A stretch of 64,000 nt of DNA, from assembly GCA_030762175.1 (NCBI GenBank), contig CM060830.1, positions 52,941,501-53,005,500 on the forward strand, read 5' to 3'. Positions 33,351 to 46,850 of the stretch are shown here, piece after piece; the first letter of the stretch is position 1; the number at the start of each line of letters is the position of its first letter. This DNA comes from Metallyticus violacea (lineage: Eukaryota > Arthropoda > Insecta > Mantodea > Metallyticidae). Under the pieces are notes generated by a model, which saw nothing but the letters and a program-made list of their open reading frames with translations, had not been told where the DNA came from and ran no database searches. The translations under genes and the position numbers were made by a program.

Positions 33351-34239
33351 TTCCTCATATCTCAGTAAGTGTGATTTTTATTTGTAGGAAATATAAAGTC
33401 TATAGGAGCAATCCATAGCCAGCTCAAGCTCTGGAAATTGCAATCAGAAAAGTAATTAGCAAAATAATAAAAGTTCATTATGCATGAGCTGAGTAAACTA
33501 AGTGAATTCTCACCTAGTATAGTATAGTAAATTTAGTAACTTTAAATAACAATAACAATATAATTATTAATTAATTAATGAAATAAGTTAAGGCATTATT
33601 GTTGGTATTAGGGAACAAAATTAGAATTCTTGCAATCTATAAGTATTACAAAAGAGAAACATTTTTAAAATTATTATTATCGAGATTAAATCATAAAAAT
33701 TAATGGTATACAATAATTAAATGAAATATATGATCACTGATAGACAAAAAAAAACTATACTGTGTAAGTATTTTTAAATGTAACCATGTTTATGAACTCA
33801 GCCCATGATATCATCCACAGATTACTAGTATCATCTTTTCATTCACTACAACAGAGAAAAATAAAAGAAAGTTTCAATTTATCTTGTGTATTTAAGATGT
33901 TCATATGTTTCAATAAAACAAAAACATGTTACTATTCAGAAACAATTACAATGTACTAAGCAAATATACACAATTTATAATCGAAAGTTTTATCAAAGTG
34001 GCTTTGAAATTTAATGTAAATTTTATTGTTGTAAAAGCATGTATTGCTAATGTTTTCTGAATGTTATTACAGAGCGCTCTTACTTACAAATATAATTCTC
34101 ACACACATATTAGATTAATATTTTACATTTGCTATCTTAACAATGATGCTTCTCTTAAGTATACAATTATGCATCGTTATAAACACAGTTTATATGCTGA
34201 ATTAATTTGTCCTTTTATTAAAAAAAAAAATATAGAGAA
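33351..34239. other. Intergenic stretch: no gene seen
   Basis: Very AT-rich sequence with no recognised features. Confidence 0.55.
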
Positions 34240-34930
34240 AATTAATGCAAGAGCGCTTTTTAAATTTCGGTTTACAAATATACCCCTATTCCTTCTAATG
34301 GTCCAATTTCCCTCATTTTCAAAAACTATTTTTCTTATTTTATTTAAATGGTATGTTCTGAATTTTGTTGTGAAGAAACAAATATAGGTGCTGCTAGAGC
34401 AATTTTTAAATTTTTGGTTTCAGGTAAACCTGCCCATATTGAAATGGGTTAACAACCACGATACCAGTTTCTGTCTTGTGGTATGGAAAAACAAACATTA
34501 TGCTGTTACAATAGTAAGATTTCACTATTTGCATTAACTATTTTTATTATTTTATTTCAGTGTCAAATACCGATTTCCTTTAAGAAAAAATCATAATTGC
34601 GGTCGCTAGAGCAATTTTTAAGTTTCAATTTTACCCTCACTTCTAATGGACCTATTGTCCTGATTTTTGAAACTACTTTATTATTTTATTTTAAAGAAAT
34701 ATACCGAATTTTGTTGAGAAAAAAACAAAAATTTGGCCTCTAGAGTGATTTTTTAATTTTTTTAAAAAATTTCACTTTAAGTTAACCCCCACCCCCCAAC
34801 ATTTTCAATTCTGCTGGTTAATCAACTCAACAAATCGTTTGTTAATTTATGGTTATATGCTGAGCTTCATTGAGAGAAAACAAAAATTATGACTATCTAG
34901 AGTGTTAACCAACACACATACACATATGCA
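34240..34930. repeat. Diverged tandem array, units about 135-210 bp
   Basis: The box (G)CTAGAGYRATTTTTAA recurs near 34247 (as GAGCGCTTTTTAA), 34392, 34604, 34737 and 34892. Between the boxes the order TCTAATGG.CC, TTATTTTATTT, CCGAATTTTGTTG, GAGAAAAAACAAA repeats. Four or five old monomers; satellite-like. Confidence 0.65.
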
Positions 34931-37600
34931 CTTTTTTTCATTGCAATTTTCAGTACCTAGTAAGTAGGATCGATAGAGATATGAAGAAATTTTTCAAAAA
35001 TCATTTCATGAGTAGAACCTCAATAGCTTGTATTCCTTTGGAATTTTTTAAAAACAGAGTTACATTGAATTTTACTAAACATTCTTTTGAAATTTAGGCT
35101 GAATGGAAATGGACATTATGAATATGAAATTCAGGAATACTGATCAATATAAAGTTTAAGGACTACACTTTTTAAACACATTGTTTATCCAAAGTTTAAC
35201 ATTTACAAAATGGCTGTTGTCATAACAGCTAACACTTGACACATAATTCAGTGGTTCTTGGAGAAGACAACTAGTGGGGTAAAGCATCATAAAATGAATG
35301 ATTTTTTACACATATTTTACCTCCTGATTTGCGGGACTGGGTTTCTTGGTCCACCTGCTCTACCCACAATGCAGCAGAACTTGATTATCTATTTCACAAT
35401 TCACCAATCATCGAGTTAACCGTCTTCCTGTTCGTTAATATTTCCTACAATTATGAAAATGCTGCTAAAATTCACTTTAATATTCTGACAAGGGAGTTTG
35501 AGGCTACAGCATAATGGTTAACTCGGAAAGCAGTATGACAACCTTTTTTTGGCCATTTACAATATGTACAGTAACCTTAAATCTTTAAGTCAGTTTTTAT
35601 TTAGTTGTGGAAATTTGCTCCACACAGTCTTCACTATAAGTTAAGAAAAAAATGCAAAGTTTTGGATATACAGAAAGAAAGTGAAAATTATTGAAAGCTT
35701 TGATAATAGTGAAATGGTGGTTAACCTGATACATAGTAAAGTTTACAAAAAGTGATGAACTATAAATGGGCATAAAAATAAGGTAAGAAAACTAATTGTA
35801 CAGATTACTCATCTTTTTTGAATAACTGTTTCTCCCCTATCCTTCATTAGGGCAGATAATTTGGTTCTGCCATATAATGATGACATTCAAATAGGATTAT
35901 TAAGATCTTAGGCAGATTAAAAGTAAAACTACCTAAGATTTTAAGATCGTTTCACTGTTGATTCCTACATTCACCACTAATTGTTAAAGGATTATTAACA
36001 CCAGTTATATGGACAATTTAACAATAGTAACATCTTTCTAGTTGCTGGGATGAGTTTTATATCAACCTGTCATCAATAAAAAGATATGAAACACAGCATA
36101 TATTAAATATCAACAATGAGTCTTAAACTAATTACAAGAACTATTAGTGTGCTAATTATAATATACAAAATGTTTAAATCTCATCTGGAAAGATATTACT
36201 ATTTTAAGATGAATTTTTAATAATTAAAAATACTTCCTTTGGTACAAAATTTTATTATGCTTTACGACAGCCCAGAACATTTATCAGATATGAGCAATAT
36301 TATATTCTCAAGGTAAAAAAGGAGGAAGAGCACTTTTCTTGTTAGAATGAAAACTGCTCATTATACTTAATCTTATCTCTTAAGAATACAGATATACATA
36401 ATTAAATCACCATTAACAGGAAAACATTTCTTACAAAAGGGGGAAAAAAGGGACAAAACTTTAAAAATAATGAATTTTTGCTTGAATTTCAGGATTTGAG
36501 GATGAATTCATGTATAAAGAATGTTGGCAGAGCTCAGAAAATTAAACATAAAAGTAAAAGAGCTTGGCCATTTATTGTGAATGCCATTGAAATACAAGAA
36601 AGCACTCTCATATGTTAACTTGGAAATGTTAAATTGTCATCTATCTAGCTATAAACAAATACCAATAGAATACTGAACCATATTTATGTAATATCTAGAT
36701 ATCTCTACTATGGAGTTACATGAATTACATTTTGCTACACTGGTCTACACATTTTGTCCCTGAAATGAAAATATTAAATATTTTCTAATTTTAAGGTGCT
36801 AAACTTGAAAATAACAATAAAACCTACCAATTGGCTCTAGATTAGATAATACATACACTGCTGATATTCAATATACTTAGCCCAATTTGTATACTTAGAT
36901 ACCATTTATCAACTCTTTATTTAAATCTTATGTTGGCGACAAGTTTGTGATTGTGCCATAAATCATCACTCCATGACTCACCTTGCCTTCATGAAGTAAT
37001 GTATTGCAAAGTATTGATAAAAGGCAATGCAACAGTTTAGTACTGCATAATCTGTTGTAGTGTCAGCCATTCTTTTGCGCATTTAGTATCAACTCTTTAT
37101 AGTGTCAATAAGGCCTTTATGTACTTCCCAATCTACATTTCCATTTGCTTCTTTGTTCTTATAAATGAATATTTTGTGAAAATCTAGTAGTAGTGATGCT
37201 TCATAATTAAATTAATAATCCCAATACCTTTTGTTACACTTATGGCAAAGTGACTTTTGCTTGGCAGAAGAAGTCTATAACTCCCATTGTGAAAAAGGCA
37301 TATCAGCTTTATTTCAGATGCAAGATTAGGGATCAGGACATGCGCTCCAAACATTTCTTGTGGTACATGTGCCACAAATCTTGTGAAGTGGTTGAAAAGT
37401 GGTAAAGTGTCAATGACATTTTCTGTTCTGATGGTGTGGAGGGAGCCAGCTAATCATTTTAGTGATTGTTACTTCTGTATGGTACTACAATTTCTGGAGG
37501 CATTATGAGGAAAAAGAAATGGAATAGTGTACCCAAAAATATTGTCTGTCCTTAGACCAGTTCCACACAGAGAAGAATTTCTAATTCTCAAACTCCTGAA
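34931..37600. other. Intergenic stretch: no gene seen
   Basis: AT-rich, with only short open frames. Nothing recognised. Confidence 0.55.
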
Positions 37601-37609
37601 AGAATTTAA

Positions 37610-38640
37610 GCATCAATTCAGAATATGAGGAGGGAGGAAGAAACCTGCAGAATCTTAAGATTATCCTTATATCAACCAGGGTGCATCATCTGCTCAACAC
37701 AACATAACACAAGAAGAATTAGTAATCTTGTTTATAATCTGGATCTGTCAAAGGAGAAAGCAGAGTTACTGGTATCATGGTTTCAACAGTGGAAGTACCT
37801 TACAGAAAATATCAAAGTGACATCATTTCACACTTGCCATATGCAGTTTGCACCATACTTTCAAAATGAACATTACCTTGTGTTCTATATTTATGTAGAT
37901 GGTCTTATGAATGCCTTTAAAATGAAACTGGACCTGTAAGAATGGCTACTATTCAGAGAGTCCTCCAAAAATATAGCATTGCTACATAATGGAAATTAGT
38001 TTCCATCTATTCCAATTAGTGCTGTGTATTTGATAGTCAAAGTCATTGCACTATAAGAAGAGAGACTGGCCTGCAAGGAAATCTATGAATGTTGTTGAAA
38101 ACAATGTAAAACATGGTAGAGCTGCACACAATCTTACTACCAATCCTCTACATAAAACTCAGTATGACAAACTTAATAAGAGGCATACACCAAACTGGCC
38201 TAGCTTTTAAATGGTATCTTCTTGATAAATTCCCTCAACTTTCTGAAGCTAAAATTAAAGATGGAATTTTTATGGGTCTTCAGATTTGAAAGCACTTAAC
38301 TGATGAAAAGTTTGATAGCATGCTGCATGGTTTCGAGAGAGAAGTGCATTTCATCTGCTGTTAACTAACTTTCTTGGAAATGGCAGGCAAGAAAACTACA
38401 AAGAACTATTTTGTCTGCCTATCACAAACTGCACTGCAATATATCCCCAAAGATACACATGCTCCATTCCCACATTTCCCTGGATAACCACAGCATGGTT
38501 AACAATGAGCATGGGGAATGCTCCTATTAGGCAATAGCAACAATGGAAAAAAAGGTATTTGGGAAAGTGGTTCACTGGCATGCTATTGTTGAATGAAGTA
38601 TAAACCCTGAGCATCCAGCAAAATGACACCAAATGTAGTT
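37610..38640 (+). pseudogene. Relic of a widespread arthropod TE-associated gene, family unnamed
   Basis: Pieces read in shifting frames: STQHNTRRISNLVYNLDLSK, ELLVSWFQQWKYL, FYIYVDGLMNAF, HNGN.FPSIPIS near 37988-38015, KIKDGIFMGLQI near 38255, LTFLGNGRQENYKELF near 38365-38405, then KIHMLHSH and NNEHGECS..AIATMEKK near 38450-38550. I recognise this block order from an uncharacterised repeated insect protein (GLM..., HNGN..PS.P, KEGIFVGPQI, NFLGN, SDEHGERFHQD...MEKRYQGKW). I do not know its transposon superfamily. Many stops. Confidence 0.6.
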
Positions 38641-38667
38641 TTTTTGTGGGGGGAAGAGTGTTTGGCT

Positions 38668-38870
38668 AAACAGGTGGTGGACACTGATGAAACATGAAAT
38701 GAAATGATAAAATGGGTAAGGATTTTTTAAAGGAAGGAAGCATTCCAGGCCTAAGTTTAGGAACCTTCCCAGCATTTGCCATTTATGAGGACTGAGGAAA
38801 ACCTGGAAAAAACCTCAGTCAAGGAGGACAGTCCTGGTGGGAAACTCCAGACCTTCTGCTCAAGAGTCTG
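38668..38870 (-). mobile_element. SINE family II copy, 3'-truncated
   Basis: Reverse copy: AAACAGGTGGTGGACACTGATG at left, CAGGCCTAAGTTTAGGAACC and AACCTCAGTCAAGGAGGACAGTCC inside. The 3' tail beyond GGTGGTGGAC is missing and the head is worn. A (GT)n run follows at about 38876-38895. Confidence 0.85.
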
Positions 38871-38899
38871 CACTGTGTGTGTGTGTGCGTGCGTGCATG

Positions 38900-41800
38900 C
38901 ACACTCGCACTACTGGGATATAAGGAATGGAAAGTTTAGGTAAAAATGGTTAGTACAGAACATTTGTTCTAATGCATATCTTTAAAAAGATTATAAGAAC
39001 ATAGGTTAATACCTATTTAAAGTAAAAGACAAATGGAAATGGACAGTGAATAGGAGGGAAAAAAAATTGATAATTAAATACATGCATACATAAATAAATC
39101 AGTGAGATTTTGTACTTACTTAGTAATTTTATAATTATATGTGTTATGTAAGCATTATGCCATTACATCAGTATCTCCCATAAATCATAGCCAATTGTGC
39201 ATTTCTATTGTGATATTCGTGCCAGCACCTCAAAATCTGTAATACATGGCTAATTTCATAAGAGAGAAAACATTTTTGTATAATTTTGATGCTTAGTGTA
39301 TATCAGCTCTGTCAGCTTCTGCCACCATGCATTCTTAAGTAAGAGCATAGCACAAAGTGGAGAAAAAAAAATCAGTCCTTTTGAAATTTGTTATTTAAGA
39401 AAAATTTAATGCCAAGAAAAAGTTTTTTTTTTTTTTCATTTGGTTAACTTATTTGTGCAATGCTTTTAGTGTACAATGATATGACTTATGTATTTCAATG
39501 CTAACTTTATACTATACAACTTATTTATATAATTATGTAATAAGATGCATACAAAAATACCTAAAATATGTCAATATATAACATCTTTCTGGAAACTGTA
39601 ACAACTTAAAAACAGTAATAAAATGCTTCTCTTCACAATTATGTACAAAAACTTCAACAGTGACAATAAAATATACTGACATAAGCCACAATTCTGTTGC
39701 ATTTAGCTATATTGCATTTCTAAATTCTTTCCTTTAAATTATTTACAATCAAATGTGAACCTGTCACAAATCATCAAAGCTCACCAATACTTCATAATTA
39801 TGGTCTGTTTCCCCTTCTTGTTCACAATTATCCTATATGTTAATGTGATGTCTAATTATGCTTAAATACGTAATTACTATATTGCACTTCATTATAATGC
39901 TGCAGTAACTAAAAGCTCTGCATTTATGAATTTTGGTTCTAAGCAAATCCTAACCAAATAGTCTGCTTATCATCAAGAATGATATAAATAAGTATTTTTT
40001 TATTGCGGCACTGATCTCTGTTACACACATGGCTTTGGTCTGTAATAGTGCTACAGTCATCACTGCTTAATTTTATTGCATATTCTTGTTTAAAAAATAA
40101 AAGTGTAAATACCTTTATTTATATCATATCTTGAAAAAATTATCTGCTGCTATAACTTGTCTCATATTTCTGGAACATGTTCCTGGAAACTTAATGCAGC
40201 TTCTTAATGTGAGATACTTCAAATTTCTCTTCTAATATTTTCTTTTACATCACCTAATGTATGGAGATTATTCTTATATATTTTGTCTTCATAACAAGTG
40301 ATGAAAAAATATCCATTTTGCTCCTCCTCAATTTGTTCTTTGACCAGGCAATGACAATTGGATTTATAAACTGTAACAACAACAATATACTACCAAGAAT
40401 CCATGCACATGCCATTTATTGCCATTTAATTTTCATGGAGGTTGGGAAAAATGGCAAGTGTTTGTCCATGCATATACCATTTATCACTATTTAATTTTCA
40501 TGGAGATTAGCAGAAATGGAAAGTGCTTGGCTATAATATACAGGTTACTGGCAGGGGATTGAATGAATGTGGTCAATATATCTCAATGTTAACTGCACTT
40601 ATTCAGTACAAAAATTAATGCTTCTCTAACAATATTAAACATATGAATAATAAATTCACGCTATATGACATCTAATTAGATCAGTATGTCAAATTCTCTT
40701 ATTTCTTTCTTTAAGCTTCACACTCTAATACAACAATTACCATCTTTAAAGTGCATGATGAGACACATTCATTTGGAGATTATGTAGTCTAAGAGGTGGT
40801 AAGAAAGTCAACTCTGTGATGCATTTTGCACATAACTTGTGCCACACTAAAATAATCTATAACCTCTTGTTACTTTTAATACATTTTTTTTTTCTGAAAT
40901 ACAGTCATGCATAATTTTTTTCAGCCTTAATTTTACTAGTGAACTAAAAGCCTTCAAATTCATTGCTCTCCAAACTGCATGTTCTTAGTTCTTATTTACT
41001 CATACTCATTAAGGCACAATTATATTTAGAACTTGTATGCATATCTCTACAAATGTTTCAATTTGGTACATTTAGTGCTAAAGCATCAATTTTATTCTGA
41101 GCTTCAGTCTATATATTATTTTAAAAATGTTGTTGTTACTTCTGTTGTGTGAGAAATTACATAATAGCTATAGACTTATTGTGGATTAATAGAAACTGTG
41201 TTGAGCAACTGCATAGTGCAGTAAAAAAGTTTGCGAGAAAGTGGAGATAAATTAAATGTTATATTTGCTTTAAAAAGCATTTCTTCCTTGCAAACAATCC
41301 ATTTATTTGCGTGATATCCATTATGATGAAATTTTCTATGCTTTTATTTTTTTGTGGAGCACAGGAATTTCAATAAAAAAAAGAAATTTAAAACTGCTCC
41401 AATAGGCACATTCACTTTCTTTAGTGCACTGCATGTATACCAAATTAATATTTTACAAAAAGAACATTATTAACAACTCCCACAGTTGTTCTTCCCCTTC
41501 ATTACTTTAGAACTTTTGAGCAAATATTATTCAAATAATTATACCTAGAACCGAGAAGTTCATGCATTTGTATTTTTTGGTAGGATTATCATTAAATGCT
41601 TATACATTATTACATAAATTAGCAATTTTTCAGTCTATTAAACATGAATATATGTTGCATCAACATGTAATTTTAAAAGAAATGTCACAAATAAACTTTT
41701 GTATCAAAATTGAAAATGGCTTTCTTATATTCAAGAGGAATGAAACAAAGGTGTTTATTTGAATTTTCTTGAGGAATGTTATCAAAATCTTCAATACTAT

Positions 41801-42330
41801 TTCCTTTCCCTGTGCTGACATGCTGGAATTCATGGGTTCAATATGATTGAGTGTGTAAATAAGTATTTAGATGCTTTAAAAGAATTTTCTCTATCTTTGG
41901 ATGAAAATTTGTTAAACAGCAGTTTTTCACATTTCCTAAATATTGTTAATGAATGAAATGTAATTATTTTGATGTACAGTGTCAGGTTAAATTTTTGACT
42001 TAGGTCTCAGTCACAATTAGTAAATTAAATTAATCAGTTCTTCCTACCCTACCCTTCCTACCCTTTTGCACATGCATTGTAGGATGAGTTGTTAACTTTA
42101 TGCACTGTGCTGAAAAGATTGCTGGAGGATAATTACCCACGGATATGTTGCATTTCATGGACTCTTTTTCAAATGAAAATGTAAAAAGCAAATTGATAAA
42201 CATGTTTTTTGCAGTGTATGCTTATGTGCAACAAAAAGTTTAAGTCACATGTAAGAAAATGTGACAAAAGGTCCCCCCCTCCAAGAGGTGAGTCAACTTT
42301 TTAATCCTGTCCTGCTGGCAGAATTGAATT
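38900..42330. other. Intergenic stretch: no gene seen
   Basis: Long AT-rich region with no recognised gene. The only structure is the 65-bp duplication at 40401-40530. Confidence 0.5.
40401..40530. repeat. 65-bp tandem duplication
   Basis: Two units (40401-40465, 40466-40530) start CCATGCAXATXCCATTTAT and share TTTAATTTTCATGGAG and AAATGG.AAGTG; about 80 percent alike by eye. Confidence 0.8.
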
Positions 42331-42339
42331 TGAATTGAA

Positions 42340-42640
42340 TTTATTCCATAATGTTGTCAATAGATTTGAATGATTTAAGTGAAAGTAAAAGAAAGATTCC
42401 ATTTTTGGGGGCTGTTAATATGCATAGTTTTGTTGAGGGATATGAATATTTTCATTCACAGCTGGCACAAAATATGCAGAAAAATAAAAATGTAGACTGC
42501 CTGACAATACTGTTGGCTGTTAAGCTCAAATACCTAGAGTTTGCTCAAGCAGTTCTGCAATATATTTGGGGTCCTACCAACAGCGTAGATACTGAAAGGT
42601 TTCAGCAAATTCAATTTAATTGTGACAGGAGAATATGAAT
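42340..42640 (+). pseudogene. hAT transposase C-terminal relic
   Basis: One open stretch ends VKLKYLEFAQAVLQYIWGPT then NSVDTERFQQIQ and CDRRI. This matches the C-terminal dimerisation block of hAT transposases (yiW.PTtSVDaERsFS...DRR). Upstream frames are too decayed to place the rest. Confidence 0.65.
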
Positions 42641-42659
42641 GACAGAATAAAATGAGGTA

Positions 42660-44185
42660 CGTTCTATGATTTCATTCAACAGCATTAATGAATGATTCAT
42701 GAACTAATATATTTATTATTCTCATTTTGCATCGGTATAAATGTCTCCTTTCTGCATTATGCTTTAGCCTGTATAAACTAGTTCTATTTTTCTGTGTGTT
42801 GCTTTAACCTAGAGCATATTACTTTAAAATAAATACACAATTTACTACATGCATTTTTATCTCACTACTAACCCTTTACAAACGTGATTTTAATTTCATC
42901 TTTATGCTACTTCAAGACATTGTTTATCAGAATTAACTCAAATTATGTTTTTCATCAAAATTCTATAAAATGCTAACTTGCAAAAGTATAAATGCTGCAA
43001 AATGCTAAACTCAAAAATCAAAATGCTTAATTCCTAATTTTAAAATGCTAAAAATCAACTCCCCTACTTATAGGGCATGAACTACCAGGTCCCAGTTATA
43101 ATATATAATACATGATTAAAATTTCATCCTGCAAATTGTTAGGCAAATCTGTATTTTACAGTATGATGGCAAAATTCATGTACTACTTATTTGTACTTTG
43201 TGTGGGATCTTCATTTTGTTTTTCCCCTCAAGTGGATCACATCTGAAGTTACTGGTCACAGTTGCACACACTTATAATAAATTATGCCTAATGTCCTGCC
43301 ATTGGTAAAGCTGGTTTGGATCAGATAGGAGTTATTCTGTTATTGTGTTTCATTTCTGTGTTTGCCATGGTTCAAAGATTTTATACAGAACAATACATTT
43401 TCATTTGGTGTCACTCTTAAAGAAATTAAGCAGTTGCTCAATATCATTCAGAGCTTCTAAAACCTTTTTCAGGTATTCATCTACCGGACAGATATCTACA
43501 GATATCATAAAACAGTCTTAAATTCAAAACACTGGAAAAGAAAACAAGACAAAGACTTATATGTTATTATTCTCATTTTGCATCGGTATAAAATATGTTT
43601 GCAGAGGAAAAACTAAATGATAACGCTCATCACCATAATCTCTTGCAAAGCACAGATGGGCTCAAACATCAGCAGATTCTCTTACAAAAGTTGCTAAAAT
43701 TTCATCTCTATAAGGTTTTACTAAAGTGCATGCCTTACAACTCATCAACTTGGGAAGGCGAAATTTCATCTTCTGTAAAAAAGGTAAGTATGTTTTCAGT
43801 ACTTTACCAGTGGTAAAGCAGGATGGGTATGGCCAGCTGCTCTGTGGCTTCCAGCTAGCAGCCCAGTCTGCATGCAGGGAAAGACAAAATGAAGACCATA
43901 CTTTTACAGTGTCATATTGCTTTCCTCAATCTTCACTTGCAATCTAACCGAAATTTAGTAACAGCAAAATTTACACGAAATCAACAAAAAGCATGTTAAT
44001 GCCTTAAAATGCATAATATTAAAAAGGAATAAATAGGTATGAAAGTTTAATAATACAAAGAAATCTTATATCCAAGAATATTTTTAAAACTTGCCATTAT
44101 GACCAAATAAAATCTCATGCATTTATTTTTTTCTTATTTTTGTAAGAGCTTCATAGAAATAGCATTTTATTTTAGATACATTGCC
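42660..44185. other. Intergenic stretch with one short repeated motif
   Basis: TTATTCTCATTTTGCATCGGTATAAA occurs at about 42716 and again at 43567; otherwise nothing recognised. Confidence 0.5.
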
Positions 44186-44189
44186 TTTC

Positions 44190-44508
44190 TTTTGGTGCTA
44201 CAGCCTTCATGGATCTCGGCTAACCACAGCTGCCACTGCATCCTCTACCTCTGTCCTGAGGCATGAACAGAGGGCAGTATTACAGGGATGCATGTGATCA
44301 GCACATTGACATTTGCCAACTGCCATTATGCAGCTTTAAGGATCAAAGAAAGTTATCTCTCTATCAGGCAGCTCCCCAGTTATCCTCGCGAGGTTTGGTC
44401 AACCCCACTCCAGACCTTACTTGGAAAATTTCTAAGCAGGTACTGGGGATTGACCTGGGACTTCTCTGGCAGCACAGCAATGCTGACCACTAGACCGAGG
44501 AGGCAGTC
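44190..44508 (-). mobile_element. SINE family III copy (tRNA-Asp/Glu-like head)
   Basis: The head at the right, read on the minus strand, is CCTCCTCGGTCTAGTGGTCAG with a B-box-like GGTCAATCCCC at tRNA spacing. The body shares AGAGxGCAGTATxACA, TATCAGGCAGxTxCxCA and AAAATTTCTAAGCAG with 46545-46850. Limits approximate. Confidence 0.75.
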
Positions 44509-44584
44509 ACAATACATATTACAGTATAATAGCAAGACCACATACTTTCTGTTAATGAGCAGTATGCATGGAATCCATTTGAGA

Positions 44585-44886
44585 AAATGTTGGTCCTGGT
44601 AGTCTAGTGGTAACCATACTTGCCTTATAGATCCAAGATCATAAGTTCAGATCTGACCAGGATCAATGGATTTTTAGGGCATAAATTTTCTAAGTATGGC
44701 TTTCTTTGGAAGGGAAGTAGTAAAGCCTTGGTCCTGTGCCATAGATTTAAGACGTGTAAAAGAACCCCAAGCCTGAAAGAAGGGGTTTCTGAGCAAAATT
44801 ATTGGCAGTTCCAAATTCTGAATTGAATGGGATGCTAATGACCAAAGCTGTTAAAGATTGTTCTTACATAAAATAAACCTAAACCT
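44585..44886 (+). mobile_element. SINE family I copy, about 8-bp target duplication
   Basis: Head TTGGTCCTGGTAGTCTAGTGG and body as in 32269-32574, more diverged (GGCCxGG lost in the B-box side). Short direct repeats ATTTGAGA at 44577-44584 and 44887-44894. Confidence 0.88.
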
Positions 44887-45330
44887 ATTTGAGAGCAGAA
44901 GAGAACTTGGAGAATGTTCCAATTATTGGAATTCTGAAATAGATTACTGTGATGACAAAAATTTTTTCTATCTACAATATGTGATTACATATAAAAATCA
45001 ACAATGATTCCTGTAAGGCAATTTTGTACCCATAGTTTCCTGTCTACAAGCTCAGCATGACAAACGCCATGCTAGGAGAACTTGCTGGGAGCCATAATTG
45101 GTATTTACTATAAAGTATTGTATAGGGAGTCTGTAAAACATCACAATTGCATAATGTTATGTTTTGTCAGATGAGCTGCATCATCCAAATCATGATCTAT
45201 GATTAAGCATCCTGCAAAGCACAAAATAATTACAATTTTGGAAACACTAAATAATTTCTTGATTACAAGTAATTTATTCTGAACATTCCAGTCTTATGTG
45301 AAACTTGCTGTTTCAGTTACTGTTAAATAG

Positions 45331-45485
45331 GAAGGGAAGGAAGGAAGGAAGGAAGGAAGGAAGGGAGGGAGGGAGGGAGGAAGGAAGGAAGGAAGGAAGG
45401 GAAGGGAAGGAAGGAGGGAAGGAAAGGAAAGGAAAGGAAAGGAAAGGAAAGGAAAGGAAAGGAAAGGAAAGGAAAGGAAAGGAAA
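45331..45485. repeat. Polypurine microsatellite (GGAA)n/(GGAAA)n
   Basis: 155 bp without a single pyrimidine: GGAA and GGGA units turning into about thirteen GGAAA units. The open frame through it is a product of the repeat. Confidence 0.95.
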
Positions 45486-46540
45486 CGAGGAGGATTCAAT
45501 TGAATGCTTTTATCATTGCCATTTTTTCTATTTTTCTTTTACTGAAAATATAGCCCATTGAGAGCCTGAGTCTCTTCCTTATTTATGCTTATTTTCCTAC
45601 TGAGACAAGATGATAGTTGGTAAACCCCATTGCCTTTGTTACTATCTTGCAGGCATCTTAGATGTGTAATGATCAGAAACTTTGTCCAGATATCTTTTTA
45701 CAGATATGGAATTCTTTAATATGCATAAATCTATATATGTTAATAAAAATATTAAGCAGAGGATAACTTTTTTAGCTATGAATGCCTGAAATATTCCTTG
45801 ACAGTTTATTACATTAATTGTGTATTTTTCACTATAAATGTGTAACAATAATGTTCAATATTGTTCTCTATATTATCTCTTAAATGTTAGCAGTACAAAG
45901 TTTCCAGAAGGCACTGTTTTTGATGAAATGTATAATGATGATATTTACCTGATTTTCTACTGTTAGTTATTTATGCTTGTTAGCACTTAATTTCCTAAGG
46001 CCCCTCTGCAATATTTTCCAAATATCATTCTATATAATTTAGCAAAGTATGATTGTTATGATATTTTGGAATTATACTAAAAATATAAATGCACTTTTTT
46101 ATAAATCATCTCCCTCCCTAAAAAAAAGGACATGTCTATAACAGCATGAGCAAAAATTGGGACAAGAACTATAAAAAATATCAATATTCAAAAGGACAGT
46201 ACAATAGCACACATTTATCACCATTTTTTGTGTCTTCCTCACATTGAGGCATTAACAGGAATGAACACCATATTTTATGACAGGCAAGCAAGCAAGCAAA
46301 AAATAAATAAACAAAAAATAAAGAAAATAATAAAATAAAAAAATTACAAAAATAATACAGAACAGGAAATGGAAATTTTCATTCTACTTGTAATAACATC
46401 TTTAAATAAATTCCATCAGATTTAGAATAAATAACACAAAACAGGACAAAATTAAAAAAAAATTGATAAATAATAGAAATATATTTTGGGGATATTTCTG
46501 TTAAGCAACTAAAATCTACAGCTGGAAAGCTCAGACTGGT
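45486..46540. other. Intergenic stretch: no gene seen
   Basis: AT-rich; nothing recognised. Confidence 0.55.
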
Positions 46541-46544
46541 AGTG

Positions 46545-46850
46545 CATCAAGTCTCCTCCTCCTGGTGCAACAACCCTCTATCTTGCAACATCACAGGTAG
46601 AGAGCAGTATCACAATGGGGCACGTGATTAGCATGCCCACACCCTGCCAATCACCTATCATGCAGCTTCTAAGATCAAAGATCATCACCCGTCTATCAGG
46701 CAGTTTCACAATTGTCTTCATTAGGTCAAGTGGATTCCCTTTCAGACTTCCATAATTCAGAAAATTTCTAAGCAGTTATAGGAAGTTGAACCCTGGACCT
46801 GCCGGACAATAGCTAGTAACTAAGGAGGCAATATCTCAAGCCATCTCTCC
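46545..46850 (-). mobile_element. SINE family III copy
   Basis: Second copy of the family at 44190-44508. On the minus strand the head has CCTCCTTAGTTACTAGC and the B-box GGGTTCAACTTCC. The two copies differ widely but keep block order. Confidence 0.75.

Noticed and set aside
45305..45553. 82-codon open frame rich in Gly, Lys and Arg
   Set aside because: It is the translation of the polypurine microsatellite.
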